64,000 nt of DNA from the NCBI GenBank assembly GCA_027315165.1, contig DAHUYN010000001.1, forward strand, positions 186,001 to 250,000. The letters run 5' to 3'. This document shows positions 42,848 through 51,269 of this stretch, one piece after another (position 1 is the first letter of the stretch; the number at the start of each line of letters is the position of its first letter). Made by a program: the position numbers and the translations under genes. The notes below the pieces were generated by a model that was given only the letters and a program-made list of their open reading frames with translations, was not told where the DNA came from and searched no databases. Origin of the DNA: Thermoplasmata archaeon (GTDB taxonomy: Archaea; Thermoplasmatota; Thermoplasmata; Lutacidiplasmatales; UBA184).

Positions 42848-43635
42848 GGGAGCACCCCCTCCGAGGCGAGCGCCTCTCGCAGCCGTTGCGCGAGCTCCTC
42901 GGGCGTCGCGCCCGTGAGCGTGGTGAGCTTGCGCGGGACCTCGGGGACGCGGACCCGCTCGGCGACGACGCTCGGCCGGAGCGTCGCCGCGTCGACCCCG
43001 AGCGCCTCGGGGGCGAGGACCCGGACCTCCTTCTTCGACGCCTTCAGGTTCTGCAGGAACGTCGGAAGGCGCGGCGTGTTGATCTCCTGGCCGACCGAGA
43101 CGACGGCGGGCAGGTGCGCCGCGACGACCTCGACCTCCCGCTCGAGGTCCTTCTCGACGAGGAGGAGGTCGTTCTCGAGCGTGATCTTGCGCGCGTAGGC
43201 GACGCTCGCGACCCCGAGCTCGCCCGCGACGCGCGGGCCGAGGATCCCCGAGAAGTGGTCGGTGCTCCCCTCGCCGAGCACCAGGAGGTCGAAGCCCCCG
43301 AGGGTCCTCGAGGCGGCGGCGAGCAGGCGCCCGACCGCGCGCGTGTCCCAGTCGGCCCAGCCGTCGTGCGTCACGAGCACGGCCTCGTCGGCGCCGATCG
43401 CGACCGCCTCGCGGAGCGCCTCCTTCGCGTTCGGCCCGCCGACGGAGATCGCCGTGACGACGCCGCCGTGCTTGTCACGGAGGCGGACGGCCTCCTCGAC
43501 GGCGTTCTTGTCGAAGTCGCTCGTCTTCCGCGGCGCCCCGGCGAGCGCGATGAGCCCGGTGGCCTTGTCGGCCCTCGTCAGGACGACGTCGACCCCGTGC
43601 TTGACCGCGACCCCGATCCTCAGCTTTCCTGCCAT
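42844..43635 (-). CDS. etfB: Electron transfer flavoprotein beta subunit
   Basis: This 263-residue ETF beta/FixA protein has the N-terminal RIGVAVKHGVDVVLTRADKA, the DKNAVEEAVRLRDKHGG nucleotide-binding segment, and VDAATLRPSVVAERVRVPEV near the end. A Fix-type or bifurcating ETF would carry a second FAD in place of AMP, which cannot be settled here. It is the first gene of the etfBA pair. Confidence 0.94.
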   Translation of the reverse strand: MAGKLRIGVAVKHGVDVVLTRADKATGLIALAGAPRKTSDFDKNAVEEAVRLRDKHGGVVTAISVGGPNAKEALREAVAIGADEAVLVTHDGWADWDTRAVGRLLAAASRTLGGFDLLVLGEGSTDHFSGILGPRVAGELGVASVAYARKITLENDLLLVEKDLEREVEVVAAHLPAVVSVGQEINTPRLPTFLQNLKASKKEVRVLAPEALGVDAATLRPSVVAERVRVPEVPRKLTTLTGATPEELAQRLREALASEGVLP

Positions 43636-43672
43636 CGTTCCTCCGAATCCCGTGCCGGTCGACCTGCTCCCA

Positions 43673-44095
43673 CTATCGTACGAACGGGGCGACGACGAGG
43701 AGGCCGAGGAGGAGGAGCGCGACGACGATCGCCGAGACCGTCGCGAGCACGCGCTCCCCGCCCCGGTAGAAGTCGACGGTCGCGTAGACGACGCGCCCGA
43801 CGGTCACGGCGACCATCACCGCGATGCCGACGAGCACGATCGTGCTCGGGTCGAGCGCGGCGAGCCGGCCCACGAACGCGGAGAACGAGCCGGTCGTGTC
43901 GCCCGGCTTCGAGGCGAGGAGCGTCGCGACGGACTCGCCCGGGTTCTTGACGAGGTCGAGGAAGAGTCCGAGGCAGGCGAGGATCAAAAAGCCCACCACC
44001 CCGAACCGGAGCAGGCGGGCGGTCCGCTCGTAGGCCTCGGGCGGGAACGTCGGGTCGAGGGGGAGCGCGCCCACGTCGGCGGGCCCCGCGCTCAC
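43673..44095 (-). CDS. DUF1634-family membrane protein
   Basis: This 140-residue protein starts at GTG 44095 within the TGA of the TSUP gene. It has three hydrophobic helices (FGVVGFLILACLGLFLDLV, TIVLVGIAVMVAVTVGRVV and VSAIVVALLLLGLLVVAPFV). The TSUP-DUF1634 gene pair is a recurring combination in archaea and bacteria, suggesting that the small protein assists the exporter. Confidence 0.75.
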   Translation of the reverse strand: MSAGPADVGALPLDPTFPPEAYERTARLLRFGVVGFLILACLGLFLDLVKNPGESVATLLASKPGDTTGSFSAFVGRLAALDPSTIVLVGIAVMVAVTVGRVVYATVDFYRGGERVLATVSAIVVALLLLGLLVVAPFVR

Positions 44096-44946
44096 AGCGC
44101 CACCGCCCCGCGCACGACGGTCTCCGTCGCGAGCACGACGAGGATGACCACGAAGACGTACCGGATGAGCCGGTTCCCCAGCTGCGGGAGGAGCCGGCTC
44201 CCCAGGAAGGCGCCGACCGTCGTCCCGATCGCGACCGGCGCCGCGAGGACGGGCAGCACGAGGTTCCCGGCGAAGAGGACCCCGACGCCCGCCGTCGCCG
44301 TGACGCCGATCATGAAGTTGCTCGTCGCCGTCGAGACCTTCATGGGGAGCCGCATCGCCCCGTCGAGGGCGAGGACCTTGAGGACCCCGCTGCCGATCCC
44401 GAAGAGGCCGGCGACGATACCGGCCCCGAACATGATGCCGAGGGCGCTGCGCGAGTCCTGGGCCTCGTAGTGCACGACCCGCTGCCGGAACCGGTCGAAG
44501 TAGTTGCCGCGAAGCTTGAGCCGGCGCGACAGGTCGTCCCCGGGGGTCGTCGGGGTCTGCTCGACCGTCCGGTGGTGCAGGCTGCTCGGGACCGTGAGGA
44601 GGAGCACCGCCCCGAGGGCGATCAGGAGCACCGGGACGAGGCTGGTCCTCGCCAGAAAGACCGTCGCGGTCGCGCCGAGGAGCGCCCCGGGGACCGTGGC
44701 GATCTGCAGAAAGTTGCCGATCCGCAGGTCCGTGAGCCGGTCGTGGACGAAGGCGGCCCCCGAGGTCGTCGAGGTCGCGAGGATGCTCACGGCGCTCGCG
44801 CCGACCGCGTCGCCGAACGGGACCCCGAAGAAGAGGACGAGCACGGGCGTGAGGATGACGCCGCCCCCGAGGCCCGCGAGGCTCCCGAGGAAGCCCGCGC
44901 CGGCCGCGACCGCCAGGAGCGCGACGACGAGAACGAGGACGAGCAT
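44092..44946 (-). CDS. TauE/SafE (TSUP) sulfite/sulfonate exporter family
   Basis: This 284-residue protein has about eight membrane helices and the duplicated TSUP motifs GAGFLGSLAGLGGGVILTPVL and GAGIVAGLFGIGSGVLKVLAL. Family members export sulfite, sulfoacetate or other sulfur anions. Next to AprBA and the sHdr locus, sulfite is the likely cargo, protecting the cell from the toxic product of persulfide oxidation. The start ATG is three bases after the phosphatase stop. Confidence 0.88.
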   Translation of the reverse strand: MLVLVLVVALLAVAAGAGFLGSLAGLGGGVILTPVLVLFFGVPFGDAVGASAVSILATSTTSGAAFVHDRLTDLRIGNFLQIATVPGALLGATATVFLARTSLVPVLLIALGAVLLLTVPSSLHHRTVEQTPTTPGDDLSRRLKLRGNYFDRFRQRVVHYEAQDSRSALGIMFGAGIVAGLFGIGSGVLKVLALDGAMRLPMKVSTATSNFMIGVTATAGVGVLFAGNLVLPVLAAPVAIGTTVGAFLGSRLLPQLGNRLIRYVFVVILVVLATETVVRGAVAL

Positions 44947-44949
44947 CGC

Positions 44950-45966
44950 CTACCCCTCCCGCGACGCGGCGACCGGGCTCGGCGCCCCGGGCCCGGCCGC
45001 GCGGGGTCGTCGAGGCTCCTCCGCCCCGACCACGACGATCTCCCTCGGCTGCCACGCGTGGCCGTCCCAGGCGCGGAGGCGGAGGTCCGTCGCCGCCGTC
45101 ACCGACGCGATCGCGGGGATCTCCGCGAGCAGGCGGCCCCCCTCGCCAAAGTCGGCGAACAGGTCGCTCGTGTGGACCGTGAGGACGCGCGCGCCGTAGA
45201 TCGCGCGGCCGGAGTGGCCCGGCGCGTGGCCCTTGACCATCACACGGCAGCCGACCGTCTCGAGGAACGCCGAGAGCTCGCGGGGGCCGTACGGCCGGCC
45301 GATGGAGCGGTCCTCGTACTCGAACGCCGGGTCGCTCCAGAGGAGGCCCTCGAGCAACCGAAGGTCGTCCGCGCGCCAGGACGTGGGGTCGAAAAGGTCC
45401 TCCGGAGGGATCCCCCCGTGGGCGAGGAAGACACCGTTGCGGGTGCGGGCCGCGAGCGGCAGCCGCTCAAGCAGGCCGACCAGGCGCTCCCACAGGGGGA
45501 GGGCCTCGGCGACGGGGAAGCTCCGGCGCAGCTCCCGAAGGAGGGTCGGGCCCGGCACGGGCAGCTGTCGCGTCGCCTCGTGGTTCCCTCGGAGGAGGAC
45601 GACGTGCTCGGGATCCCTCGCGGCCCATGCGAGGAGGTAGGCGGCGTTCCACACCGAGCCGCCGGGGAGCGAGGCGGGGTCGGGCTGGGAGCGCGTGGCC
45701 CGGTGGATGTAGTCGCCGAGCGCGACGAACCGTTGCGTCGGCCGGGCGCGTTGGGCGTAGCCGAGCGCCGCGGAGACCGCCGGCCAGTCGCCGTGGGAGT
45801 CCCCGATCACCTGGACGGGGACGTCGGAGGGGACCTCGGCGAGGAGCGGCCAGGGACGCTGCAAGAACGCGGTCTCGACCTCGTCGAGGACCTCATGGAG
45901 CGCCGCGGCCGGTTGCCCGACGAGCGCCGTCGGGTCGGACCTGAGCCGCTCCGTCGGGCTCGCCAA
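44950..45966 (-). CDS. PPP-type metallophosphatase
   Basis: This 338-residue calcineurin-like phosphoesterase has GDSHGDW, GDYIHR (in place of GDxVDRG), LLRGNHEATR and LAHGGIPP, with the second-half histidines in VMVKGHAP and VHTSD. The set matches PPP Ser/Thr phosphatases such as archaeal PP1-arch. It starts at TTG 45966. It lies between AprA and the TSUP exporter on the same strand, so it might act on a regulator of sulfur metabolism. Confidence 0.82.
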   Translation of the reverse strand: MASPTERLRSDPTALVGQPAAALHEVLDEVETAFLQRPWPLLAEVPSDVPVQVIGDSHGDWPAVSAALGYAQRARPTQRFVALGDYIHRATRSQPDPASLPGGSVWNAAYLLAWAARDPEHVVLLRGNHEATRQLPVPGPTLLRELRRSFPVAEALPLWERLVGLLERLPLAARTRNGVFLAHGGIPPEDLFDPTSWRADDLRLLEGLLWSDPAFEYEDRSIGRPYGPRELSAFLETVGCRVMVKGHAPGHSGRAIYGARVLTVHTSDLFADFGEGGRLLAEIPAIASVTAATDLRLRAWDGHAWQPREIVVVGAEEPRRPRAAGPGAPSPVAASREG

Positions 45967-46006
45967 GCCGCTTCCACTCCTCCTCAGGACGCGAGAGCCC
46001 GCCGCC

Positions 46007-47860
46007 CTAGAAGAGGGGCCGGTACGGTCGTGTGAAGAGACGCCACTCTCCGGTCGTGGGCTCGTAGACGGAGTTGACGAAGCACTTCCAGTGGTCGTCG
46101 TCGACGTGGGGGAAGTCGGCCCGGTAGTAGTAGCCGGGCCATCGGGTCTCCTCGCGGAACATCGTGTGCCGCAGGACGGCCTCCGCCGTCCAGAGCCGGT
46201 GGTCGAGCTCCCAGGCGCGCTGGAGCTGGTGGAGGTCCCGGGCCCCGAGGTGCTCGAGGTCGGTGCGGAGCGCCTTGAGATGGCCGAGCCCGCGCTCGAG
46301 CAGGGTGCGGTTCGTCGTGTAGTTCGCGCTCACACCCCCGCCGTACTCGTCCATGATCTTCTCGAGGCGGTTGAGCCCCTGGTCGGGGAAGAGGACGTCG
46401 GGGTGGACCGTGCCGGCCGTCACCGAGCCCCGGTTCGCCGCCCAGGTCTCGAGGGGCGCGAAGAGTTTCGTGCGGAGCGCCGCGACGTCGGCGTCGGAGA
46501 CCTTCGGGGGCTCGGGGTGGTCGCGAAGGAAGGCGACGGCCGCCTTCGCCGCGAGCCGGCCCTCGGAGTAGGAGCCGCTCGAGAACTTGTGCGCCGAGCC
46601 GCCGACGGTGTCGCCCGCGCCGAAAAGGCCGGCGACGGTCGTCATCCGGTTGTAGCCCCAGCGGTACTCCTCCGGGGCGACGTCGCCGGGCCCGCTCGTC
46701 CAGGCCCCCGCGCAGACCGCGTGCGAGCCCATCACGTACGGCTCGGAGAGGATCAGCTCGGACGGGTCCCGCTTCGGCTCGATCCCCTGGGAGGCCCAGG
46801 TGACCGCCTGGCCGATGGTCATGTTGAGGAAGTCCTCCCAGCCGATCGCCTCCTTCTCGGGCGTGTCGAGGACCCGTTCGGTGTGGAGCAGGATCGGTCC
46901 GCGGCCCGCGAGGATCTCCTGCAGCATCAGGTGGTTCCGAAGGCACGTCGGCATCGGTTTGGCGTCGGCGTACGGGCCGACGCGCTCGCGCAGCTCGGGG
47001 AGCCGCGAGGTCTCGTAGCTCTCGCCCGCCGCGTTCGTCGCGACCGCCTTGAGGAGCAGGAACCAGGCGCCGACCGGACCGTAGCCGTCCTTGAAGCGGG
47101 TGACGACGAGACGGTTCTCCATCTGCGTCATCTCGGCGCCGAGCTGGATCAGGAGGGCGTAGGCCGACCCGCTCGCCCACGGCGGGTACCACGTGCGCCC
47201 CGACCCCTCGCCGGCGGACCGGGGACGGTAGATGTGGGAGGCGCCCGCCGCGGCGACGATGACGGCCTTGGCGCGGAAGACGTAGAACGAGCCGTCGCGG
47301 ACGTTAAAGCCGACGGCGCCGGCGGCCCGCTTGGGGTCGTTCGCGTCGTGCAGGAGGTGCGTGACCATGATCCGCTCGTGGACCTCGGAGGCGGACTTGC
47401 GCGTCGCTTCGGCGATGATCGGCTTGTACGACTCGCCGTGGATCATCACCTGCCAGCGGCCCTCGCGCACGTAGCGGCCCGTCTGCGGGTCGGTGAAGAT
47501 CGGCAGCCCCCACTCCTCGAAGAGGTGGACCGTCGAGTCGACGTGGCGCGCGACGTCGTAGACGAGGTCCTCTCTCGAGAGCCCCATGAGGTCGTTGCGG
47601 ACGTACCGGACGAAGTCCTCGGGCTGGTTCTCGTTCCAGCGCATCCCCATGTAGCAGTTGATCGCGCTCAGCCCCTGCGCGACCGCCCCGCTCCGCTCGA
47701 TCGCCGCCTTCTCGGCGACGACGATCTTCAGGTCGCGGCCCCAGTAGCGGGCCTCGAAGGCGGCGCCGCAGCCGGCGAACCCCCCTCCGACGATCAGGAT
47801 GTCGCAGTCGACCTCGTGCGTCTCGGGCGTGGCGCTGGGCGTCGGGACGGTCTCGGCCAT
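46007..47860 (-). CDS. aprA: Adenylylsulfate reductase alpha subunit
   Basis: This 617-residue flavoprotein interconverts APS and sulfite plus AMP. It has the FAD motif CDILIVGGGFAGCGAAFEAR, the AprA-specific RSGAVAQGLSAINCYMGMRW and NQPEDFVRYVRNDLMGL, the substrate-loop GRYVREGRWQVMIHGESYKP, and the C-terminal YYRADFPHVDDDHW. The start ATG 47860 gives the normal N-terminus; a longer in-frame extension is low complexity. It follows aprB by 13 bases. AprA-type rather than SdhA/FrdA is shown by pairing with AprB. Confidence 0.95.
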   Translation of the reverse strand: MAETVPTPSATPETHEVDCDILIVGGGFAGCGAAFEARYWGRDLKIVVAEKAAIERSGAVAQGLSAINCYMGMRWNENQPEDFVRYVRNDLMGLSREDLVYDVARHVDSTVHLFEEWGLPIFTDPQTGRYVREGRWQVMIHGESYKPIIAEATRKSASEVHERIMVTHLLHDANDPKRAAGAVGFNVRDGSFYVFRAKAVIVAAAGASHIYRPRSAGEGSGRTWYPPWASGSAYALLIQLGAEMTQMENRLVVTRFKDGYGPVGAWFLLLKAVATNAAGESYETSRLPELRERVGPYADAKPMPTCLRNHLMLQEILAGRGPILLHTERVLDTPEKEAIGWEDFLNMTIGQAVTWASQGIEPKRDPSELILSEPYVMGSHAVCAGAWTSGPGDVAPEEYRWGYNRMTTVAGLFGAGDTVGGSAHKFSSGSYSEGRLAAKAAVAFLRDHPEPPKVSDADVAALRTKLFAPLETWAANRGSVTAGTVHPDVLFPDQGLNRLEKIMDEYGGGVSANYTTNRTLLERGLGHLKALRTDLEHLGARDLHQLQRAWELDHRLWTAEAVLRHTMFREETRWPGYYYRADFPHVDDDHWKCFVNSVYEPTTGEWRLFTRPYRPLF

Positions 47861-47873
47861 CGCGCCCGCTCCC

Positions 47874-48323
47874 TCAGGCCCCCGGCGCCTCGCGCCTCGG
47901 CAGTGTCGGCAGGGCCTCGATGGCCAGGTAGTCCGGCTCGTAGGCCAGGAGCTCGCTCGCCACCGCCTCGTCGGTCGGGAGCGGCGCGTCCTGCGGAGGT
48001 CGGATCGAGTCCCAGGGGGTCGTGCGGATCGGGAAGGTGAACTCCTTGAGCTCCCCACCGCGCATGCGGATCTTCCACTCGATCCGATCCGCGGTCCGGG
48101 TCGGCTGCACCGAGTGGTTCAGCGGCGCGAAGTCGGCGTAGCCTCGGACCTCGATGGCGGCCTCGGGGCACGACTTGACGCAGGCGTAGCACTCCCAGCA
48201 CATCGCGGGCTCGATGTTGTAGGCCCGACCCTGCGAGGGGTCGATGTGCATGATGTCGCTCGGGCAGATCCTGACGCACTCCATGCAGCCCTGGCACTTG
48301 TCGGTCCGAACGTAGGTGGGCAT
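47874..48323 (-). CDS. aprB: Adenylylsulfate reductase beta subunit (ferredoxin-type)
   Basis: This 149-residue protein has two [4Fe-4S] motifs, CQGCMECVRICPSDIM and CWECYACVKSCPEAAI, and the long C-terminal tail that wraps AprA (TFPIRTTPWDSIRPPQ). Both length and tail are typical of AprB. It is transcribed first, then aprA. In oxidisers AprBA works from sulfite towards APS. The direction here is inferred from the sHdr locus. Confidence 0.95.
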   Translation of the reverse strand: MPTYVRTDKCQGCMECVRICPSDIMHIDPSQGRAYNIEPAMCWECYACVKSCPEAAIEVRGYADFAPLNHSVQPTRTADRIEWKIRMRGGELKEFTFPIRTTPWDSIRPPQDAPLPTDEAVASELLAYEPDYLAIEALPTLPRREAPGA

Positions 48324-48482
48324 CCGTCCTCCACGCGGACCGAGCGGCCTCGAGCGCCGTCGGGGGCACGCGAGGCCGGACTACCGCAGGAACGGGGCTC
48401 CCAAGGCCGAGCGAAGGAAAACCCTTTCGACAACTGTCCAAATTACGCACCCCTTCGCGGGGGCCCCTCGGAGACCCCTCGG

Positions 48483-48776
48483 CTACCCGAACCGGTACTG
48501 GACGCCGTGACCGGAGCGCGGGTAGGTCCAGAGGAGCGCCCGGTTGCCGAGCGTCTGGCAGGCGACCCGGCACGCGCCGGTCTCGAGACAGCTCTCGTAG
48601 CTGATGCGGAGCCGCTCCCCCTCCCAGTGGTAGACCTCCGCCGGGCAGACGGGGATGCACGGTCGCAAGGCGCAGGTGGCGCAGAGTTTCGCGTCGGACA
48701 GCGTCAGATGAGGGGTCGCGTCCGTGTCGAAGGCGTCGGCGCCGAGGCGCTCGGCCACGGACGGGCGGCCGGACAT
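48483..48776 (-). CDS. fixX: FixX-like ferredoxin
   Basis: This 97-residue ferredoxin has Cys32, Cys35, Cys40 and Cys44 (CATCALRPCIPVCPAEVYHW) and further cysteines 63, 69 and 73 in SYESCLETGACRVACQTLG. That is the FixX arrangement of the Fe-S domain which completes ETF-QO. ATG 48776 removes a low-complexity upstream run. The gene follows the DUF1059 gene by 16 bases and is 8 kb from fixC, so the Fix set is split. Confidence 0.88.
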   Translation of the reverse strand: MSGRPSVAERLGADAFDTDATPHLTLSDAKLCATCALRPCIPVCPAEVYHWEGERLRISYESCLETGACRVACQTLGNRALLWTYPRSGHGVQYRFG

Positions 48777-48792
48777 CCGGGTCGGGGCCCCC

Positions 48793-49014
48793 TCAGGCGA
48801 TGTGGATCGCCGCGTCGACGCGCCGGGCCACGTCGGCCGGGAGATCCGGCAGATTGTGCGCGCAGCGGGCGTGCACACGGATCCGCTCGACGATCTCCTC
48901 GCGGGTCGGGGTCCTCAGCGCCCACTCGCACGGATTCCCAAGAGAGCGGCACTCGAAGGCGAACTGCGTCAATCGGACCCCCCCGTTCCGGACGCCGATG
49001 GGCCCGTTCGACAT
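48793..49014 (-). CDS. DUF1059-family small protein
   Basis: This 73-residue protein has FAFECRSLGNPCEWALRTPT and a helix IVERIRVHARCAHNLPDLPA ending RRVDAAIHIA. The CxxxGxxCxW/F and H-x-x-x-x-H-like spacing is that of DUF1059 proteins, small archaeal/bacterial proteins of unknown role. The ATG is about 30 bases from the shared TATA element at 49043-49049, so it is near-leaderless and divergent from the Mrp ATPase. Confidence 0.75.
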   Translation of the reverse strand: MSNGPIGVRNGGVRLTQFAFECRSLGNPCEWALRTPTREEIVERIRVHARCAHNLPDLPADVARRVDAAIHIA

Positions 49015-49042
49015 AAGGCCTTGCGCTCCCCGGCGCGCAGAG

Positions 49043-49049
49043 GTATTAG
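49043..49049. promoter_or_regulatory. Shared divergent TATA element
   Basis: GTATTAG is the only AT-rich patch in the gap. It sits about 29 bases before the Mrp ATPase ATG on the plus strand and about 30 bases before the DUF1059 ATG on the minus strand (CTAATAC). It could drive both. Confidence 0.45.
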
Positions 49050-49074
49050 GCGGTCCGGCCCTGCACCGGTTCGG

Positions 49075-49995
49075 ATGGGACCGTCGGCCGACCCGGAGAC
49101 ACCGACCCCGCTCCCGATGGTCAACCGCCGCACCGCCGCGCCGCCGCCCCCGGACGCCGGGTTCGGGATCGGCCGCCTCGACCGCACGCGCGTCGGCGCC
49201 GTCCTGATGGTCCTGTCGGGAAAGGGGGGCGTCGGCAAGACGTTCGTCTCGGCGCTCCTCGCCGCCGAGCTCCACCGCGCGGGGGCTCGCGTCGGCGTGC
49301 TCGACGCGGACATCACGGGGCCTTCGCTCGCGCGCGTCTTCGGCCTCCGCCGGGTCCCGAAGCTCACCGCCGACGGCTCGCGGATCGAGCCCCTCGTCTC
49401 GGTGGGGGGCGTTCACGTGATGTCGATGGCCTCCGTCACCGCCGCCACCGAGATCCCGCTCGTCTGGCGGGGGCCGATGATCAACAGCGCGATCCGCGGG
49501 CTGTACAAGGACACCGCCTGGCCCGAGCTCGACTACCTGGTCGTCGACCTCCCTCCGGGCACGAGCGACGCCCCGATGACGGTCTTCCAGTCGCTCGACC
49601 CCGACGGGGTCGTCCTCGTCACCGCGCCGACGGAGCTCTCGGCGGACGTCGTCGGCAAGGCCTCGACGATGGCGAAGACGTTCGAGGCCCCCGTGCTCGG
49701 GCTCATCGAGAACATGGCCTACTACACCTGCCCCCATGGGGAGCGCGTGGAACTGTTCGGCCCGTCCCGGGGCCCTGAGTACGCGAGCCGGATGGGGATC
49801 CCGTTCCTGGGCAGCCTCCCCCTCTTTCCGGGGCTCCCCGCGCTCGCCGACGCCGGCCGCGTCGAGGAGCTCTCGAGCCCGGAGACGCGGGTCCTCGCCG
49901 GGCGGGTCCGGATGCTTCTCGACCGTCTTCGGCAGGCGCGTCGGGCCGGGCCGTCGAACTCCGGGAGCTCGGCCGTGCCGGGAGCCCGCGCGTGA
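49075..49995 (+). CDS. Mrp/NBP35-type Fe-S cluster carrier ATPase
   Basis: This 306-residue deviant-Walker P-loop ATPase has VLSGKGGVGKTFVSALLAAE, VGVLDADITGPSLARVFG, LDYLVVDLPPGTSDAPMT and the C-terminal GLIENMAYYTCPHGE. These are typical of ApbC/Mrp, which inserts [4Fe-4S] clusters. The usual second cysteine of the CxxC pair appears replaced (CPHGE), as in several archaeal members. At the head of the DsrE/TusA operon, it probably matures the many Fe-S proteins encoded here. Confidence 0.88.
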   Translation: MGPSADPETPTPLPMVNRRTAAPPPPDAGFGIGRLDRTRVGAVLMVLSGKGGVGKTFVSALLAAELHRAGARVGVLDADITGPSLARVFGLRRVPKLTADGSRIEPLVSVGGVHVMSMASVTAATEIPLVWRGPMINSAIRGLYKDTAWPELDYLVVDLPPGTSDAPMTVFQSLDPDGVVLVTAPTELSADVVGKASTMAKTFEAPVLGLIENMAYYTCPHGERVELFGPSRGPEYASRMGIPFLGSLPLFPGLPALADAGRVEELSSPETRVLAGRVRMLLDRLRQARRAGPSNSGSSAVPGARA

Positions 49996-50231
49996 GCTCC
50001 GGGCCGAGAGCGCCCACGACGGTCCAGGTGCTCCGACGCGACGGGGACCCGTTCGCCGCCGAGGCGTTCGAGGAGGCCCCGCCTCCCGTCGTCGAGGAGC
50101 ACGTGGCGGTCCTCAACCACTTGTTCTACGACAGCACGGTCGACCTCGGCGGGGTCGTTCGGGTCGACCGGGTCCTCTACGTCTGCACGAGGGCCGGCTG
50201 GCGCCAGGTGCCGGCCGGCCGGGAGCCCTGA
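49992..50231 (+). CDS. Small hypothetical protein in the Dsr/Tus operon
   Basis: This 79-residue protein starts at a GTG overlapping the Mrp stop (GTGA). Its own stop overlaps the next ATG (TGATG), so it is embedded in the operon. The C-terminal half (LGGVVRVDRVLYVCTRAGWR) looks like beta strands with a single Cys. I do not recognise the family. Confidence 0.55.
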   Translation: MSSGPRAPTTVQVLRRDGDPFAAEAFEEAPPPVVEEHVAVLNHLFYDSTVDLGGVVRVDRVLYVCTRAGWRQVPAGREP

Positions 50232-50587
50232 TGGGAACGCTCGCGCTCCTCCTCTTCAGCTCCCCCATCCAGCACCGCGGCCCGGAGACCGCCGTCACGA
50301 TCGCCGAGGCGGCGGCGGCCGAGGGCCACTCGGTCTCCGTCTACCTGCTCGCGGACGGGGTCTACTGCACGAGCCGGGCGCTGCTCGACGCGCCCGAACC
50401 GACGGTCGTGCACCGCTTCCGCGCGCTGCCGCGCTCCGTCGAGCTCGTCAACTGCGTCACCTGCGCGCGCTTCCGGGGCCTCGGGGACGGGGCGCTCTTG
50501 GAGAACGCGCGCAACGGGACGCTCGAGGAGCTCGTCGAGCGGATCACGAGCGCCGATGCGTTCCTCGCGTTCACGGGGGAGTCGTGA
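50231..50587 (+). CDS. DsrE/TusD-like sulfur-carrier protein
   Basis: This 118-residue DsrE-fold protein has the N-terminal LALLLFSSPIQHRG and DGVYCTSRALLDAP. The active-site-like segment VNCVTCARFRGL has Cys75 and Cys78, matching the conserved persulfide-carrying cysteine of DsrE/TusD. It forms, with the next two genes, a DsrE-F-H-like set. Overlap of four bases with the following gene. Confidence 0.75.
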   Translation: MGTLALLLFSSPIQHRGPETAVTIAEAAAAEGHSVSVYLLADGVYCTSRALLDAPEPTVVHRFRALPRSVELVNCVTCARFRGLGDGALLENARNGTLEELVERITSADAFLAFTGES

Positions 50588-50952
50588 CGGAGCCGGGCGC
50601 GCCGCTCTTGCTGTGGCTGCGGCACGCCCCCCACTCGACGGTCCACCTGTCGGAGGCGCTCCGGATGGCGGCGATGGCCTCCGCGCTCGGCACGCCGGTC
50701 CGGCTTCTGTTCCTCTCGGACGGGGTCCGCGCCCTCGTCCGCGGGCAGGAGGCGCACCGGCTCTCGCCCCCGATCGCGCGAAGCCTCCTCGGGGTCGTCA
50801 CCGAGGCGTCGCCGGCCCTCGTGCACGCGCCCTCGCTCGCCCGTCGCGGGCTCGCGCCCGACGAGCTCGTCGAGGGCGTCGCGGTCGAGCTCGTCGACGA
50901 CGCCGGCGCGGCCGACTGGCTGCTGCGGGCCGGGCGGGTGGTGCCGTTCTGA
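50584..50952 (+). CDS. DsrF/TusC-like protein
   Basis: This 122-residue DsrE-fold protein has no cysteine (LLLWLRHAPHSTVHLSEALR at the start and VRLLFLSDGVRALV in the middle). In the DsrEFH/TusDCB heterotrimer the F/C subunit lacks the carrier cysteine, so position and composition both suggest this role. It starts at a GTG within the upstream stop. Confidence 0.6.
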   Translation: MTEPGAPLLLWLRHAPHSTVHLSEALRMAAMASALGTPVRLLFLSDGVRALVRGQEAHRLSPPIARSLLGVVTEASPALVHAPSLARRGLAPDELVEGVAVELVDDAGAADWLLRAGRVVPF

Positions 50953-51269
50953 CCGCGGCGTCGCGGTCCCTGCCCCGCTGGCTCCTCGTCCGCTCGACCC
51001 CGGCGACCCCGGAGGAGCGGGCGATCCTCGACGCGTTCGCCCAGAGGGCCGCGGGGCTCGGCGTCGAGCTCGTGACCGTACGCCTCGGATCGGCCAGCTA
51101 CGAGGCCGACGGGACGGGCTCGAGCGGAAACGGTGAGACCTGGCTCCTCGACACCGACCTCCGCGGCCGGGGCCTGCGGCCGGCCCCCGGGCCGGCCCCA
51201 CGCATCGTGACGTCGACCGAGCTCGCCCGCGCGCTCCTGGAGGCCGAGCGCGTCATCTCGATGCCATGA
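50949..51269 (+). CDS. DsrH/TusB-like protein with non-standard start
   Basis: The frame from about 50949 encodes roughly 100 residues with PRWLLVRSTPATPEERAILD, then a beta strand-rich core and TSTELARALLEAERVISMP at the end. This is consistent with a small DsrH/TusB subunit. No ATG, GTG or TTG lies at the expected N-terminus; CTG 50949-50951, overlapping the upstream TGA, is the best-placed start. It overlaps the next gene by four bases. Confidence 0.5.
   Translation: MTAASRSLPRWLLVRSTPATPEERAILDAFAQRAAGLGVELVTVRLGSASYEADGTGSSGNGETWLLDTDLRGRGLRPAPGPAPRIVTSTELARALLEAERVISMP

Noticed and set aside
46007-47860. Interpretation of AprA as fumarate/succinate dehydrogenase flavoprotein
   Set aside because: AprA-specific motifs and the adjacent AprB with its long wrapping tail favour adenylylsulfate reductase.
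47861-48058. 66-residue N-terminal extension of AprA
   Set aside because: Low-complexity Arg/Ser run overlapping aprB; the family N-terminus fits ATG 47860.
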